From: Lachnospiraceae bacterium
GTDB taxonomy: Bacteria > Bacillota > Clostridia > Lachnospirales > Lachnospiraceae
Length of the DNA stretch: 64,000 nucleotides
NCBI GenBank assembly: GCA_017450485.1
Contig: JAFSTN010000019.1
Location: 1 to 64,000, forward strand
Reading direction: 5' to 3'
Shown here: positions 62,711 to 64,000 of the stretch, piece by piece
Layout: each line of letters begins with the position of its first letter
How positions within the stretch are numbered: position 1 is the stretch's first letter
Notes under the pieces: generated by a model
The model's input: the letters and a program-made list of their open reading frames with translations, nothing else
The model's database searches: none
Told to the model about the DNA's origin: nothing
Program-made: the position numbers and the translations under genes

Positions 62711-64000
62711 TCAAGGAATCTCGAAGCCGCCGAGCGCAGCTCCCGATTCCGAGTTGAACCTCGCTTCATATTCGGCTACAAGCGCCATGATCTCGCCGGA
62801 ATACTTGGGATAAGATTCAACCAGATCCTTGATCTCATTCTGTGCGTTACCGGCTACGACCTCACGGTTATACTCCATACGCTTGCGCAGCGACTGTCTG
62901 CGGACTATCAGACTGTGACGTATCTCGACCATCTCCTTGTGATCCAGGATAGCATCGGTCTGATTTAACCATATCGCGGTATCACCTATCTGGTATCTGC
63001 GGAGTATATGCATGAGTTCGTTTTCACACAGGTCGAGTGCCATTTGCGACTGACGCATGGCGGCTCTGCGTTCTTTCTCCTCATTGAACTGCTTCCACAG
63101 CTTGTTCAGCTCCTTGGCGGAGTCTACCCTGTACTTCATGCAGAGATAATCGAGCAGGTTCGTATTGTTGACATACCTGATCTTGACACGGTTCTGAAGC
63201 ATGATCAGTCTGTTCGTCTCTGCACGCAGCTTCTTATATTCGGAGGAAGCCTCCCTGTATTTATGGAAAACAAACAGATAGAAAATGGCGGCGCCGCCTG
63301 CTGCCAGCACGTACCCCATAGACGCGTTCATCTTGAAGCCGAACTGCAGGACAATGAGGGCCAGCATACATACCGCTACCGCTACGGTACACACCACGGT
63401 CATCCCCTGGCAGTCCTCCATCTCGCCTATCAGTTCGCCTCTTCTGTATCTGAACGCACCCCTCTCATTATCCAGGCGACGCAGATCGGCCTTTATCTTC
63501 TGCTGATATTCTTCGGCTTCGTTCAGCTTGCGGATACCGTCTTCCACATCCGAATCAAGCATCATCAGCTGAGCATACTTTGCATCCGACATACCCTTTT
63601 TGAGTGCCTGGGCATCCTCTTTGGCACGCTCTCTGCGGATCGAGGATACCTTCGCAGCCGCAGTCTCAAGTGCTGCCTTTTCCTCGACGGGCAGATTCTC
63701 GATCTCCTCCATATCCTTCAGATATGAGGTGACCATGTTGTACTCGTACTCCAGATTCTCAAGCTCTCTGGTCGCTTCGGCTATCTGCTCGAGACAGCTG
63801 ATCACATAGTCATGTCTCTGCTTGTGGTCATGGATATCTATATGCTCGCGGGTGTAGATGACCTGTTCCCAGTCTCGTCCGCCGATGCCGGTCGCATCCG
63901 AAGGATCGCCGTCCCCGTAGTCTTCCTTCTCATCAATACTGCTGTCGGCATCCCATTCATTCCAGTCATCTAAGTCATCCCAGTCATCGGAAAAGCTTGA
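62711..64000 (-). CDS. Coiled-coil membrane protein of unknown function (5' end outside the window)
   Basis: The frame is open from the right window edge to a stop at 62711 (429 codons), so the gene is partial. Upstream of a GTG at 63805 the frame continues through an acidic, Trp/Asp-rich stretch, so 63805 is not the true start. The visible protein has an acidic N-terminal part, a long coiled coil, two adjacent membrane helices (about residues 199-240 of the visible part) forming a hairpin, and another coiled coil. It resembles no family I can name with confidence. The context is purB-purA-aspS. Confidence 0.65.
   Translation of the reverse strand, partial: SSFSDDWDDLDDWNEWDADSSIDEKEDYGDGDPSDATGIGGRDWEQVIYTREHIDIHDHKQRHDYVISCLEQIAEATRELENLEYEYNMVTSYLKDMEEIENLPVEEKAALETAAAKVSSIRRERAKEDAQALKKGMSDAKYAQLMMLDSDVEDGIRKLNEAEEYQQKIKADLRRLDNERGAFRYRRGELIGEMEDCQGMTVVCTVAVAVCMLALIVLQFGFKMNASMGYVLAAGGAAIFYLFVFHKYREASSEYKKLRAETNRLIMLQNRVKIRYVNNTNLLDYLCMKYRVDSAKELNKLWKQFNEEKERRAAMRQSQMALDLCENELMHILRRYQIGDTAIWLNQTDAILDHKEMVEIRHSLIVRRQSLRKRMEYNREVVAGNAQNEIKDLVESYPKYSGEIMALVAEYEARFNSESGAALGGFEIP

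Overview
The window most likely comes from an anaerobic, low-to-mid GC Firmicute of class Clostridia, probably Lachnospiraceae. This is inferred from protein families: a DAP-type MurE (DNPR motif), PrkC/Stp with RsgA in the priA-def-fmt-rsmB-rlmN order typical of Firmicutes, a DUF4317 protein, a LacI-type sensor fused to GGDEF, and a GH36 alpha-galactosidase. I see no rRNA, tRNA or CRISPR array. No gene-free stretch exceeds about 300 bases.

Layout. 1-140: right end of an IS200/IS605-type element, probably with the 3' end of a tnpB/omegaRNA. 161-14712: fourteen minus-strand genes, nearly all overlapping or separated by fewer than 60 bases, read from feoA-feoB through a small hydrophobic protein, a heavy-metal P-type ATPase, a MacB/FtsX-type ABC pair and a membrane-anchored HMA protein, then a methyltransferase, two alpha/beta hydrolases, an ATC-hydrolase-like protein and a second ABC/FtsX pair. 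14853-15353: a membrane protein whose promoter carries the same palindrome (GGTTAG-N6-CTAAC) as the feoA upstream region. 15458-19868: diguanylate cyclase, ECF S-component and a GNAT-EAL-beta-repeat fusion. 20007-25513 (plus strand): FliB-like protein and an RND exporter. 25500-43608 (minus): SOS polymerase, small partner protein, priA, def, fmt, rsmB, rlmN, stp, prkC, rsgA, LacI-type GGDEF protein, GH36 and UDP-glucose dehydrogenase. 43726-51325 (minus): PAP2 phosphatase, two envelope proteins, nagA and an ABC-2 exporter. 51403-52917 (plus): murE. 52912-64000 (minus): two tandem EAL proteins, DUF4317, aspS, purA, purB and a partial coiled-coil protein.

The most interesting system is the feoAB-linked block. 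A small protein with an N-terminal hydrophobic glycine-rich segment, a P1B-type ATPase with an SCA rather than CPx membrane motif, and an HMA protein together resemble the fezA/fezB/fezC genes that build ferrosomes (iron-storage organelles). Here they are co-transcribed with ferrous iron uptake and a MacB-like exporter, probably under a metal-responsive repressor. Two other themes stand out. Several starts are preceded by a -10 box only 6-7 bases upstream and no Shine-Dalgarno, which suggests leaderless mRNAs. Five of about 47 genes are GGDEF/EAL proteins with varied sensory parts, so c-di-GMP signalling is prominent.
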